IMG/VR virus record: IMGVR_UViG_3300042907_001243
Coordinates: 1-30,568 of that record
Reading direction: 5' to 3' (one strand)
DNA: 30,568 nt
Source: a virus
In this document: one piece after another, positions 14,158-22,819 of the stretch
Position numbering within the stretch: position 1 is the first letter of the stretch
How the letters are laid out: every line of letters starts with the position of its first letter
Made by a program: the position numbers and the translations under genes
Notes under the pieces: generated by a model
The model's database searches: none
The model's input: the letters and a program-made list of their open reading frames with translations, nothing else
What the model was told of the DNA's origin: nothing

Positions 14158-14441
14158 TGGAGATGCAGACCAGCTTAAGTGTGCATGATGACTTGATGGT
14201 CGTTAAGTCCATGCAAGACGTTGAGCCAATACTGATGGCCTGCAAGGAAAAGGTAGAAGTAGGCGATGTTGGCACGAAAGACATGAAACATGCAGCCACT
14301 ATACCGATGGTAATTATCGAGGCCTACATGAACCGTGTTGGCTTGACGTTTCAAGAGTTCCTTCGAGACAAAGAGCATATTAAATCAATGCTCAATGATA
14401 AATCACTAGAGGGCTTTCGTGTCTGGAAAGGGGCGGTATAA
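14157..14441 (+). CDS. Small conserved head-module protein
   Basis: This 94-residue helical protein contains PMVIIEAYMNRVGLTFQEFL and ends in DKSLEGFRVWKGAV. This pattern, a short helix pair followed by a terminal FRVWxG segment, is seen in small proteins placed between capsid and adaptor genes of T7-like and BPP-1-like phages. It starts in a TAATG overlap and abuts the adaptor gene. Function not established. Confidence 0.55.
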   Translation: MEMQTSLSVHDDLMVVKSMQDVEPILMACKEKVEVGDVGTKDMKHAATIPMVIIEAYMNRVGLTFQEFLRDKEHIKSMLNDKSLEGFRVWKGAV

Positions 14442-15050
14442 ATGTCGATTGCTAACTATTCAGATTTAAGCGCGTCAATCGCCGCATGGATGCACCGGAG
14501 CGATTTAACGGCTGTTATTCCTGATTTTATTCGGCTTGCAGAAGCCAGGATGCAATTAGATTTAGATACCAGGCAACTCGATAAAACCAGCCCCCTAACC
14601 ACAACTCCAAGCACTAATACGCTGGCATTACCCACTGATTTTAATAAGGCATATTCCTTGTCAATGATTTCAGGCGGCTTGACAATTGTGCTAGACAATA
14701 TGCCGATAGAGCTACTGGTACAGCGCTGGGGTAGTTATACCTCATCCATGCCGCGTAGCTATGCAATCAGCGGCAGCAATCTGTTATTAGGCCCAACACC
14801 CAACGGGGCTTATGACTTAACGCTGGAATATTTGGGCGCGATACCTAGCTTAACCGCAATCAATCCAACCAACGATATTTTAACCAACTATCCAGACGCT
14901 TACCTCCATTGCTGCCTGATTTATGGCGCTCAGTACATCAGAGATGCTGAACTGGTGGCTGGTATGGAAAGCTTGTACGCAATGGATGTAGATCGAATTA
15001 ACATGCAGAACTGGGGACAGTCTGCCACCATGACGATGAAACAGGGGTAA
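14442..15050 (+). CDS. Head-to-tail adaptor protein
   Basis: This 202-residue protein has the features of podoviral adaptors: an N-terminal helix pair (YSDLSASIAAWMHRSDLTAV, PDFIRLAEARMQLDL), the LALPTDF segment (residues ~65-71), then beta strands and a C-terminal PDAYLHCCLIYGAQYIRD helix. It should bind the portal ring and connect it to tail proteins. The next gene begins three bases after its stop. Confidence 0.7.
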   Translation: MSIANYSDLSASIAAWMHRSDLTAVIPDFIRLAEARMQLDLDTRQLDKTSPLTTTPSTNTLALPTDFNKAYSLSMISGGLTIVLDNMPIELLVQRWGSYTSSMPRSYAISGSNLLLGPTPNGAYDLTLEYLGAIPSLTAINPTNDILTNYPDAYLHCCLIYGAQYIRDAELVAGMESLYAMDVDRINMQNWGQSATMTMKQG

Positions 15051-15053
15051 GCA

Positions 15054-16781
15054 ATGGCATTAGAAACTGGTACAGTCGTTAATGATTTAGTGACAACAAA
15101 CCCGACCGCGAGTGATGCTAAATCACAAGGTGACGATCATCTTAGGCTCATCAAGGCGGCGGTAAAAAATAGTTTCCCAGGCTTTACGGGTGCAGTGATT
15201 GTGGGTGGTACAAGCACAGGCGCTGTTAATGCTTATGTTTTAAGCGCAGCCATGCAAAGTTATGTAGCAAATACCTTGGTCGTTTGGACGCCATCGATCA
15301 CCAATACAGACGCCACAACAATTAATATTAACGGCCTTGGCACTGTCGCTATTAAGCGAGTTGATGGCGCGCCTACATTACTAAATGACTTAATCGCTGG
15401 TCAATATGCGGTCATGGCTTATACAGGCACAGAATTTAGAATTGTGGGGGTCACTAAAAGCTACATTGACAGCCTATCTTTTAGCTCGTCATTACCCGCA
15501 CAGACAGGTAGTGCTGGCAAAGTGATTACAACAGACGGCACAACTGCTTCATGGACCAATACGCTTACGTTAGCAGGCTTGGACCTGGTTTCGCCTTTAG
15601 CAGTAGCCCAAGGCGGCACAAGTTCAAACAATGCAACCTCAGCAAGAACAGCATTATCGGCGGCAAAACTAGGAGCTAATGCTGATATTACTGCGTTGTC
15701 AGGGCTAACAACCCCCTTATCTGTCGCTCAAGGCGGTACGGGGACTACGCTGATTACTGGGACTGGTTCGACCGTACACAGTGCATCTCCGACTCTTTCA
15801 TCTCCTACACTGATAACACCGGCGCTAGGAACACCGTCATCCGGTAATCTTACAGATTGCAGCTTCCCGACCTTAAATCAAAATACCACAGGTAATGCAG
15901 CCACCGCTACTCTTGCAGAAAAATCATCAACACTTGCGAATGGTGGTGGTAATGGCGGCGCCTTAACATTTACTTGGACTGATACTGGCGAGCAACCTTC
16001 CTATCTTTGGGGTAGTGTTGATGGTAGCAATATGAAAGTTTATCCTCCTAGTAGACTTAGTGTTGATTATGCAAATAGTGCTGGCTCTGCGACTAATGCC
16101 ACTAATGGAAGGTATGTTTATGATAATGGTGCTTGGAGTGGCACCGCTGATTATCGAGAAGCATCAAATATGCACGTGTACAAATCAAGATATGCTACCT
16201 ACGCTACCAACGCTGGTTATGCAGATAGTGCGGGATCTGCTCCGGCTAATGGTGGAACAGCCACTTATGCTAATGGTTCTCAACAAAGTTCATTTGTATT
16301 GTCAGGTACAACAGGTGATGGCGCTTTAATAATAACAAATGCCAGAACTGCTGCCGGAAGTTGTTATATCGATATGCACGCAGGACTTGCAGGAGCTAAT
16401 AGACTCAGGATGCTAAAGCAAACTGGAAACTTTCTTGTTACTAATGATAGTGCAAGTGGAGTTTATTTGGCAGTTGGTGGTACAGGATGGAATACTCCTT
16501 CTGATGAAAGATTAAAAAATATTGATAGATCTATAACGGATGCTATTAGTAAAGTAAGTTCTTTGAGAACCGTTATTGGTTCATATAAAACAGATGAAGT
16601 GGGCAAAGAAAGAGTTTTTGTTATTGCCCAAGATGTTGAAAAGGTACTGCCTCAAGCAATAAATATTGATGATGATGGTATGTTAGGGGTGGCATATACC
16701 GACCTTATTCCATTATTAATTGCGGCAATTAAAGAACAACAGGTGCAAATTGATCAGCTTAAAACATTAGCTGGAATTTAA
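15054..16781 (+). CDS. Tail fibre with C-terminal S74 self-cleaving chaperone
   Basis: This 575-residue protein has an N-terminal virion-attachment region (MALETGTVVNDLVTTNPTAS, then DDHLRLIKAAVKNSFPGF). A Gly/Ser/Thr-rich beta shaft follows, with AVAQGGTSS and SVAQGGTGT repeats (~180-230). The C-terminal intramolecular chaperone of the peptidase S74 family begins at TPSDERLKNI, with the cleavage serine likely S483 before D484. The final helix EQQVQIDQLKTLAGI forms the trimeric coiled coil. S74 domains assemble the trimer, then cut themselves off. The fibre probably contributes to host recognition together with the DGR-diversified protein at 24441. Confidence 0.85.
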   Translation: MALETGTVVNDLVTTNPTASDAKSQGDDHLRLIKAAVKNSFPGFTGAVIVGGTSTGAVNAYVLSAAMQSYVANTLVVWTPSITNTDATTININGLGTVAIKRVDGAPTLLNDLIAGQYAVMAYTGTEFRIVGVTKSYIDSLSFSSSLPAQTGSAGKVITTDGTTASWTNTLTLAGLDLVSPLAVAQGGTSSNNATSARTALSAAKLGANADITALSGLTTPLSVAQGGTGTTLITGTGSTVHSASPTLSSPTLITPALGTPSSGNLTDCSFPTLNQNTTGNAATATLAEKSSTLANGGGNGGALTFTWTDTGEQPSYLWGSVDGSNMKVYPPSRLSVDYANSAGSATNATNGRYVYDNGAWSGTADYREASNMHVYKSRYATYATNAGYADSAGSAPANGGTATYANGSQQSSFVLSGTTGDGALIITNARTAAGSCYIDMHAGLAGANRLRMLKQTGNFLVTNDSASGVYLAVGGTGWNTPSDERLKNIDRSITDAISKVSSLRTVIGSYKTDEVGKERVFVIAQDVEKVLPQAINIDDDGMLGVAYTDLIPLLIAAIKEQQVQIDQLKTLAGI

Positions 16782-16783
16782 TT

Positions 16784-18331
16784 ATGCTGAAAGTTCAGAG
16801 TGTCGGGCAAATAGGTTTAAACAAAGACTTATCACAGCATGAACTGCCGGTAAATGCGTGGACTGATTGTCGAAACATCCGCTTTTTAGACGGCTATGCT
16901 TATCAGTTTATCGGGCATGGTGAGGTGTACAATTCACCCACTTTTATTCCACAGCACGTCATGCCGTGTAATGCTGGAGGCTCTCGTTATTGGGTGTATG
17001 CCACAGCAACCAAGCAATTTGCAGCGACTAATACGGGCGGTGTGTCAGTACATACAGACATAACGCATTTAACGCCTCGTGCAGGCATTAGCAATAACTG
17101 GACAAGTACACTATTGTCCGGTGTGCCTATTCTCAATGCTGGTGATACGTCTAGTGTGCCGATGGCTTGGAGCTTGAATCTAGCCAACAAATTTGTTGAT
17201 TTAACCAACTGGCCTGCTGCAACTTACTGTAAATCAATCCGCAGCTTTAAAAACTACCTGATTGCGTTAAATATTACCAAAGGTGCGGCTAATTATCCCT
17301 ACATGGTGAAATGGTCACACCCAGCCGATCCAGGCTCACTGCCGTCAAGCTGGAACGAAGCCGACGCAACCAAACAAGCGGGTGAGTCTGACTTAGCGGA
17401 AGGGTATGACGCGATCATTGACGGCCTACAGCTTCGTGATTCGTTCATGATCTATAAAGAATCTAGCGTATGGCGTATGGATTTTATTGGCGGGAATTAC
17501 ATCTTTAAATTCAGTAAGGTGCTGGGTAAGTCGGGCGCAATGAATCGAAACTGTATCGCTGATATAGACGGTTATCATGTCGTATTAACTAATAATGACA
17601 TTATCATTCACGATGGCAATCAAGCAGATTCAGTGTTAGATAAGGCGACAAGGCGGTGGTTTTTTCAAAATATCGACACTGATAATTACAGTAAATGTTT
17701 TCTGTTTGTTAATCCGTTTTTCAATGAAGTTTATATCTGTTACCCGCAAATTGGATCTTCTGTTTGTGATAAAGCGATGGTGTATAACTACAAAGATAAG
17801 ACCGTTTCATCACGCGATATGCCAAATATCAACCATGCTAATTATGGCCCGGTTGATAATGGTCTTGCCGGTCTTTGGTCTCAAGATGGCGACACATGGG
17901 GTAGTGACTTAACGCTATGGAACGGGCCTGATTTTGTGCCTAGCGCTTCACATTGCATCATGGCGAGTAATGACACCAAACTGTATTTACTAGATGGTAG
18001 CGCGTCATTTAACGGGGTTATTGCTAATGCGTTTCTTGAGCGTCGAGGCTTGTCGTTTGATTCGCCAGAGTCTATTAAGCTCATAAAAGGGGTTAGACCG
18101 CGCGTGAGTGGAAGCACTGGGCAATCCATCCAAATACAGATAGGTAGTTCCGACGATCCATTTACGGAACCAACGTGGGGCCTACCAATGACGCACATTA
18201 TTGGCTCAACAATAGCTAATGATTGTTTGGTATCAGGACGCTATATTGCTATACGGTTCTCAACGGGGTCTGCTTATCAGTGGAGACTGGACAGCTACGA
18301 TATTGACATTGACATAACTGGGAGCTGGTAA
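16784..18331 (+). CDS. Large tail protein, probable beta-propeller nozzle
   Basis: A 515-residue protein rich in aromatic and beta-type segments with repeated patterns of Trp and Gly (SRYWVYATATKQFAATNT, DGLQLRDSFMIYKESSVWRM, GYHVVLTNNDIIIHDGNQ). This resembles the propeller-type tail nozzle/tubular protein of short-tailed phages. It follows the adaptor and fibre and overlaps the next gene by one base. The assignment is by fold impression and position, not by a signature motif. Confidence 0.55.
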   Translation: MLKVQSVGQIGLNKDLSQHELPVNAWTDCRNIRFLDGYAYQFIGHGEVYNSPTFIPQHVMPCNAGGSRYWVYATATKQFAATNTGGVSVHTDITHLTPRAGISNNWTSTLLSGVPILNAGDTSSVPMAWSLNLANKFVDLTNWPAATYCKSIRSFKNYLIALNITKGAANYPYMVKWSHPADPGSLPSSWNEADATKQAGESDLAEGYDAIIDGLQLRDSFMIYKESSVWRMDFIGGNYIFKFSKVLGKSGAMNRNCIADIDGYHVVLTNNDIIIHDGNQADSVLDKATRRWFFQNIDTDNYSKCFLFVNPFFNEVYICYPQIGSSVCDKAMVYNYKDKTVSSRDMPNINHANYGPVDNGLAGLWSQDGDTWGSDLTLWNGPDFVPSASHCIMASNDTKLYLLDGSASFNGVIANAFLERRGLSFDSPESIKLIKGVRPRVSGSTGQSIQIQIGSSDDPFTEPTWGLPMTHIIGSTIANDCLVSGRYIAIRFSTGSAYQWRLDSYDIDIDITGSW

Positions 18332-18600
18332 TGCAAGCACTCAATAGCAATTCGGTATTCTACGCCCCTGCACCGATACCCACCGATAGCCAGTATCTAG
18401 CGCAATACATCGTTAACGAATTAGGCGCTATACAGGCAGCGATTAATGCGCTTGCCGCCGGTCATATTGATAAATCCTATGCTGTCCCTACCAAGCCAAG
18501 AGAGGGTGATATTCGTTATGCGGATGGGTCAACCTGGAACCCAGGAAGCGGCGCAGGAATCTATTACTACAATGGCAGTATTTGGAAGCTGTTAGGCTGA
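18331..18600 (+). CDS. Small tail-associated protein
   Basis: An 89-residue protein. The first half is helical (YLAQYIVNELGAIQAAINAL). The second half, VPTKPREGDIRYADGSTWNP then GAGIYYYNGSIWKLLG, is a short beta unit with the YADG and YNG-WK pattern common at the ends of small phage tail proteins. The ATG overlaps the upstream stop by one base. Exact role unknown. Confidence 0.55.
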   Translation: MQALNSNSVFYAPAPIPTDSQYLAQYIVNELGAIQAAINALAAGHIDKSYAVPTKPREGDIRYADGSTWNPGSGAGIYYYNGSIWKLLG

Positions 18601-18603
18601 TGA

Positions 18604-18624
18604 AATGTTATAATGTAACAAATG
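18604..18624 (+). promoter_or_regulatory. Extended -10 promoter candidate and shared 21-bp motif
   Basis: TGTTATAAT (18606-18614) is an extended -10 without a clear -35 in a 34-bp gap. The 21-bp stretch matches the minus strand of 8603-8623 at 19 of 21 positions. It ends at the GGAGGT (18624-18629) used by the GTG at 18635. It could start transcription of the distal late genes. Confidence 0.4.
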
Positions 18625-18634
18625 GAGGTGTTTA

Positions 18635-19084
18635 GTGGCTATTGAATATGAAAATATGGCAGTACACGAAGTAACCGACGATCTTGAGTTATATCAAGTT
18701 TGGCCTAACGTCCGCGACGGTATCAATGCCATGCGTGCTAAATGTCCTCACATGCTCGACTATCCAGAGCATATCTGGCACGAAATTAAACTACGTCAGT
18801 CAAAGCTTTTGGTTGCAGAAATAGATGGCGTGTATGCCGGTTTCTTTACCGTTAAGACCGTAGACTGTGCTGACGGGTACGGATTGCTGATCTCACTTAT
18901 TCATAACGCTAGTACAGATAAAGATTATCTGCTTAAGTTTTTCAAGATCATTGAGGAACTGGTACGGCTTACAGGCTACCGGCGTGCAACCTTTGCGATC
19001 ACTCGCAAGGGCTGGCTACCGGCACTAAAAAAACTCGGCTATGACTCAGACAATAGCGTCACCTATCAAACTATAGAGGCTTAA
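18635..19084 (+). CDS. GNAT-like virion-module protein
   Basis: This 149-residue protein starts at GTG with GGAGGT 5 nt upstream. It shows an N-acetyltransferase-like order: a helix, a central strand KLLVAEIDGVYAGFFTVKTV (~54-73), then YRRATFAITRKGWLPALKKLGY as the last strand-helix of the fold. A canonical acetyl-CoA loop (Q/RxxGxG/A) is not obvious. Similar GNAT-like genes lie among internal virion protein genes of podoviruses; a structural or modifying role is open. Confidence 0.55.
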   Translation: MAIEYENMAVHEVTDDLELYQVWPNVRDGINAMRAKCPHMLDYPEHIWHEIKLRQSKLLVAEIDGVYAGFFTVKTVDCADGYGLLISLIHNASTDKDYLLKFFKIIEELVRLTGYRRATFAITRKGWLPALKKLGYDSDNSVTYQTIEA

Positions 19085-20455
19085 ATGGGAACTCCATCTA
19101 CACCATCATCAACCACAACAAATTCAACCAATACACCTTGGTCGGGGGCAGCGCAATACTTAACGGGTGGTGGCACATCTGGTAATGGGGTTTATGGCGA
19201 TGTAGCCGACTACGCCAAAAAATACAGCAGCTTAACGCCGCAGCAAACTAAATTAGTAGCAGGACAGCAAACCACTCTAAATGGACGACCTGCCATTGCT
19301 AATAGCCTATACAAAGGCTCTACTGATTTAGGCAATAGTATTTTAAAAGGCAATTACAACACTAATTATGGGCCGGTCGCTAATTCGGTAGCAGGGCAGG
19401 CGACTAATGGACAAGCGGTAGCCGGTCAAGCGACTAATGGTCAAGCGGTAGCAGGGCAGGCGACTAATGGACAGGCTACAGCAGGATATAGTGATTTACA
19501 GCGGGGTATGGCTAATTTTGGCGGTAATGATCCTCGCGATGCGATATCAAGAGCGCTGTCGGGTGATGTGAATAATGATGTCGTCGGCTCAATGAATCAA
19601 GCCAATATCAATCGCTCAATGCAGGGCTATAACGATGCAATGATCAATATGGGGCAGACGGTTTTGCCATCCATTAATAATGATTCATTTGCGTCGGGTC
19701 AGTATGGCGGCAGTCGTCAAGGTGTCGCGCAAGGTCTAGCGATACAGGGCGCTGAACGTAATGCAAGAGATTTGGGTATTGCGGCAATGGATAGTGGCAA
19801 TCTGCTCTATGGTAATGCTTACAATGCGGCACAAGACAGGTCATCATCAACCGCCAATAACTTGGCTGGATTAGCATCTGATAATGAACAATTTAATGCA
19901 GGCCAAACCACGCAAAATAATCAATACAATAACAGCCTTGATGCGGATACAAGTCGTTTTAACGCAGAACAAACAACACAAAACAATCAATATAATAATA
20001 CGCTTGATGCTAACACCAGTCAGTTTAACGCGGGCCAAACGACTCAGAACAATCAATACAACAACACTTTAGATGCTAATACCAGTCAGTTTAATGCCGG
20101 TCAAACTACGCAAAATAACCAGTTTAACGCTGACTTAGGCATACAAAACAACACACAGGGCATGGCACAGAACGCGCAAAACCTTGGCAATATGACCACT
20201 GGCAATGAAATAAAAACCAATGCGGCTACTGATCTTTTTAATAATCAGGATGCTACTTATGCTAAAAAACAGAACTTAGCCAACACGCCACAGCAACAAG
20301 CTCTGGACATGCTGAATCTAAGGCTTAACTCAGTTTCGCCTGGTGCAGCGATGGGCGGCAGTTCATCACAAACTGATCCGCTATATAGCAATACCTTTGG
20401 TCAGGCAGCCGGGCTTGCTTCGTCGGTAGGTGGCTTGGTTAAAGCGTTTAAATGA
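19085..20455 (+). CDS. Gln/Asn-rich repetitive internal virion or tail protein
   Basis: This 456-residue low-complexity protein contains two repeat arrays. AVAGQATNGQ recurs three times (~102-131). A 22-residue unit, core FNAGQTTQNNQYNNTLDA, recurs about 3.5 times (~269-346). The rest is Asn/Gln/Ala-rich helix with an NNDSFASGQYGGSRQG turn. Such proteins in this position of podoviruses are usually structural, often tail or ejected internal proteins. No enzymatic domain is visible. The ATG abuts the upstream stop. Confidence 0.55.
   Translation: MGTPSTPSSTTTNSTNTPWSGAAQYLTGGGTSGNGVYGDVADYAKKYSSLTPQQTKLVAGQQTTLNGRPAIANSLYKGSTDLGNSILKGNYNTNYGPVANSVAGQATNGQAVAGQATNGQAVAGQATNGQATAGYSDLQRGMANFGGNDPRDAISRALSGDVNNDVVGSMNQANINRSMQGYNDAMINMGQTVLPSINNDSFASGQYGGSRQGVAQGLAIQGAERNARDLGIAAMDSGNLLYGNAYNAAQDRSSSTANNLAGLASDNEQFNAGQTTQNNQYNNSLDADTSRFNAEQTTQNNQYNNTLDANTSQFNAGQTTQNNQYNNTLDANTSQFNAGQTTQNNQFNADLGIQNNTQGMAQNAQNLGNMTTGNEIKTNAATDLFNNQDATYAKKQNLANTPQQQALDMLNLRLNSVSPGAAMGGSSSQTDPLYSNTFGQAAGLASSVGGLVKAFK
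19387..19477 (+). repeat. Tandem 30-bp repeats
   Basis: Three near-identical in-frame 30-bp units begin with GTAGC(A/C)GG and encode VAGQATNGQA. Differences are mostly synonymous third-position changes, which indicates duplication followed by drift under protein-level constraint. Confidence 0.75.
19888..20122 (+). repeat. Tandem 66-bp repeats
   Basis: About 3.5 in-frame units of 66 bp encode FNAGQTTQNNQYNNTLDANTSQ-like blocks. Units differ mainly at silent positions. Copy-number change without frameshift is expected at such a locus. Confidence 0.75.
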
Positions 20456-20871
20456 GTTCGTTGGCGCTGGCTGGCAACATGCCTGAGATATTAGCCTTAG
20501 AAAAAGTGTTACTGACACTGGAGCAGGTTGAGTGTCCGGTCAGTCATTACCACATCGATGGCGTGTATGTACGCTCGATGTTTATACCGGCCGGTACAGT
20601 CTTAACAGGTGCTATCCACAACAAAGAAAACGTGTCGATCTTGGCACAAGGCACGATTCGAGTCACAAACGGCACTGAGTCAAAAGTGATAACAGCACCT
20701 TATGTGATGGTCGATCAGTCGGGTATTAAACGGCTTGGTGTTGCAGAAACGGATGTCACTTTTATTAATGTATGGCGTACTGATTTAACCGATATTGACG
20801 AGCTTGAAAAAGAGCTACGCTCTGAGTCGTTTGACGACTACGAACTTAAACTATTAACAGGAATAAATTAA
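20452..20871 (+). CDS. Cupin-like phage protein
   Basis: A 139-residue protein whose central part has the strand pattern of a small beta barrel: VYVRSMFIPAGTVLTGAIHN (H at the first metal-motif-like site), VSILAQGTIRVTNGTESKVI, APYVMVDQSGIKRLGVAETD. Cupin-like proteins of this length are encoded near virion genes in several podoviruses. The normal full set of metal-binding histidines is not present, so enzymatic function is doubtful. It overlaps the previous gene by 4 bp and the next by 1 bp. Confidence 0.55.
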   Translation: MSSLALAGNMPEILALEKVLLTLEQVECPVSHYHIDGVYVRSMFIPAGTVLTGAIHNKENVSILAQGTIRVTNGTESKVITAPYVMVDQSGIKRLGVAETDVTFINVWRTDLTDIDELEKELRSESFDDYELKLLTGIN

Positions 20872-21563
20872 TGTCACTTATAGCATCAGCAGCAGCAATC
20901 GGCTCAAGCGTTTTATCGACAGCACTTGGAGCAGGGATAGTGGGGGGTGTGGGTACGGGGGCGCTAGGCTTATCAGCAGGCGCTATTGGTGCGGCAGGCT
21001 CTGCAATCGGTGGAGGTATAGCAGGTGGCGCAGTAGGCGCAGGCTTAGGCGCGATTACCTCGGCAGCTCAAGGCGGTGATGTTGGAAAAGGCGCATTAAT
21101 GGGCGGTGTAACAGGCTTGGCTGGTGGCGGCATAGCAGGTGGATTAAGTGGTGCAGCAGGCGCAGGTGCGGGGGGTGTCGGAGGCACAACAGCCGGTAAC
21201 AGCGGTGGATTATTAAATAGTGGCGTCAGTAATGCAGCCCCAGCTGCTAATATGTCAACCATACCTGGTGGTGCTGTCATGCCTGCAAATACCGTTAATG
21301 CCGCAATATCTGGTGTTCCGTCAACAGTAACACCGATGGCTTCCGCAGTCGTACCAGCAGCGCCGTCAATCGGTGGTGGTCTGGCGATGCCGACATTAGA
21401 TCAAATTGGTACAGGGCTACAAGTCGCAGGAACAGCAGGCGATATGACAAAACCTAATCAAGCACCCGTCGCGCCACGCCCACAAGTAGCACCAAGACCG
21501 ACCAATCAAATACCTTATCAAAAACCAATCATACGCGGCATGGGTCGCTTTGGGGGCATGTAA
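20871..21563 (+). CDS. Gly/Ala-rich membrane-active internal protein
   Basis: This 230-residue protein has residues 1-110 nearly all Gly, Ala, Ile, Leu and Ser, with glycine-zipper-like GxxxG patterns, then a Pro/Ala/Val-rich tail (APVAPRPQVAPRPTNQIP). Composition fits a DNA-ejection protein able to insert in the host membrane, and the neighbours are similarly ejection-like. No motif-level assignment is possible. Confidence 0.5.
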   Translation: MSLIASAAAIGSSVLSTALGAGIVGGVGTGALGLSAGAIGAAGSAIGGGIAGGAVGAGLGAITSAAQGGDVGKGALMGGVTGLAGGGIAGGLSGAAGAGAGGVGGTTAGNSGGLLNSGVSNAAPAANMSTIPGGAVMPANTVNAAISGVPSTVTPMASAVVPAAPSIGGGLAMPTLDQIGTGLQVAGTAGDMTKPNQAPVAPRPQVAPRPTNQIPYQKPIIRGMGRFGGM

Positions 21564-22819
21564 TGGCTGGATTACTCGATTATCTATCGAATCTTAAATA
21601 TGAACCTGATGCAACATCAATGGGGCTGATGAACATGGGCGCTCAGATGATGGCTAACAGTGGCCCGTCAAGGTTGCCTACTAATTTCTTGCAGCAACTG
21701 GGCGGTGGTGTACAAGGCTTTAATCAAGGCTATACCGCTCAGAATAATGAGGAGCAAGCACTCGCACTAGCAGAACAAAAGAAGCTGACGGATGCGGCCG
21801 CAATCAATAAAGATAATGCGATAGCTGGGTACTACACAGCAGGTGGGGCAGGCAGTGATGGCTATCATCAACCTATACAGACAGCGCAGGGCTGGGCTAA
21901 ATGGGATCCAGTTACAAATGATTATAAATTAATTGAATTGCCTGGTGGTGTCGCCTTGCCGGTAACTGCGGATGTTGGCTTAAAAGGGCGAATGTCGGCC
22001 GTAGGTCATGCGTGGGATCCACAGCAAACAACAGACTCACAAGGTCATCCAATGGTTAGGCCTACTTTTGAAATGAATGGTGCTTATCCTAATCCTAACC
22101 AAGACATGCAGCTACCTCAATTCAACGGCAATGAGCAGCAACTGATTGACCAATTAAATAATAATGCAGCACCTGCAAATAATATTATCAATAATCAAAA
22201 CGGCAATCCACAACAACCATTGGTAAATAATACTTATCAGCCGCAACAACAACAATATACTGGATTACCACAATCGCCCGCTGAAAGAGCGCAATCGTTA
22301 GTACCAGCAGCCGTTGCCCAAGCAGGCCAATCAGAGGCGGCAAAAATAGCGGCAGAAGCGCAAGCTAAAGCACAACTTGAATTACCTAATAATATAGCGC
22401 AAGCACAGAATCTTAGTGATTTGACCAATCAAATGCTTAATCATCCTGGCCTTGCTGGTGTTGTTGGCATGCCTAATTTTCAGGGTGCTATTCCGTTCCC
22501 TGGCACAAATGAGGCTGACTTTAAGGCGCTGCTTGAGCAGGTAAAAGGAAAGGCATTTTTACAAGCATTTGACTCTTTAAAAGGTGGCGGTGCTATTTCA
22601 GAAGCTGAGGGCATAAAAGCATCTCAAGCCCTAGCAAGACTCCAAACTTCCCAAACCGAAGGCTCTTTTAAAAATAGTCTGCAAGAGTTTAATAATATTG
22701 TTTCTAATTCTGCGAATAGAATGAAACAAAGGGCGGGAGGAAATAATCAACTAAATACCCAACCACAAAGCCAACCATCTATTGATGATCTTGTTAATCA
22801 TTATGGTGGGGGCAAGTAA
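21563..22819 (+). CDS. Putative internal virion/ejection protein
   Basis: A 418-residue protein. The N-terminus resembles short-tailed phage internal proteins (LLDYLSNLKYEPDATSMGLM, then a GVQGFNQGYTAQNNEEQALAL helix). A WAKWDPVTNDYKLIELPGGV region follows, then an Asn/Gln-rich linker and a C-terminal helical domain (AKAQLELPNNIAQAQNLSDL and AFLQAFDSLKGGGAISEAEG). The latter resembles an internal-protein segment common in these phages. It abuts its neighbours by 1-bp overlaps. The precise role is inferred from the block of internal proteins. Confidence 0.55.
   Translation: MAGLLDYLSNLKYEPDATSMGLMNMGAQMMANSGPSRLPTNFLQQLGGGVQGFNQGYTAQNNEEQALALAEQKKLTDAAAINKDNAIAGYYTAGGAGSDGYHQPIQTAQGWAKWDPVTNDYKLIELPGGVALPVTADVGLKGRMSAVGHAWDPQQTTDSQGHPMVRPTFEMNGAYPNPNQDMQLPQFNGNEQQLIDQLNNNAAPANNIINNQNGNPQQPLVNNTYQPQQQQYTGLPQSPAERAQSLVPAAVAQAGQSEAAKIAAEAQAKAQLELPNNIAQAQNLSDLTNQMLNHPGLAGVVGMPNFQGAIPFPGTNEADFKALLEQVKGKAFLQAFDSLKGGGAISEAEGIKASQALARLQTSQTEGSFKNSLQEFNNIVSNSANRMKQRAGGNNQLNTQPQSQPSIDDLVNHYGGGK

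Noticed and set aside
20871-21280. Antisense Pro-rich frame opposite the Gly/Ala-rich gene
   Set aside because: It is a by-product of GC-rich glycine/alanine codons.
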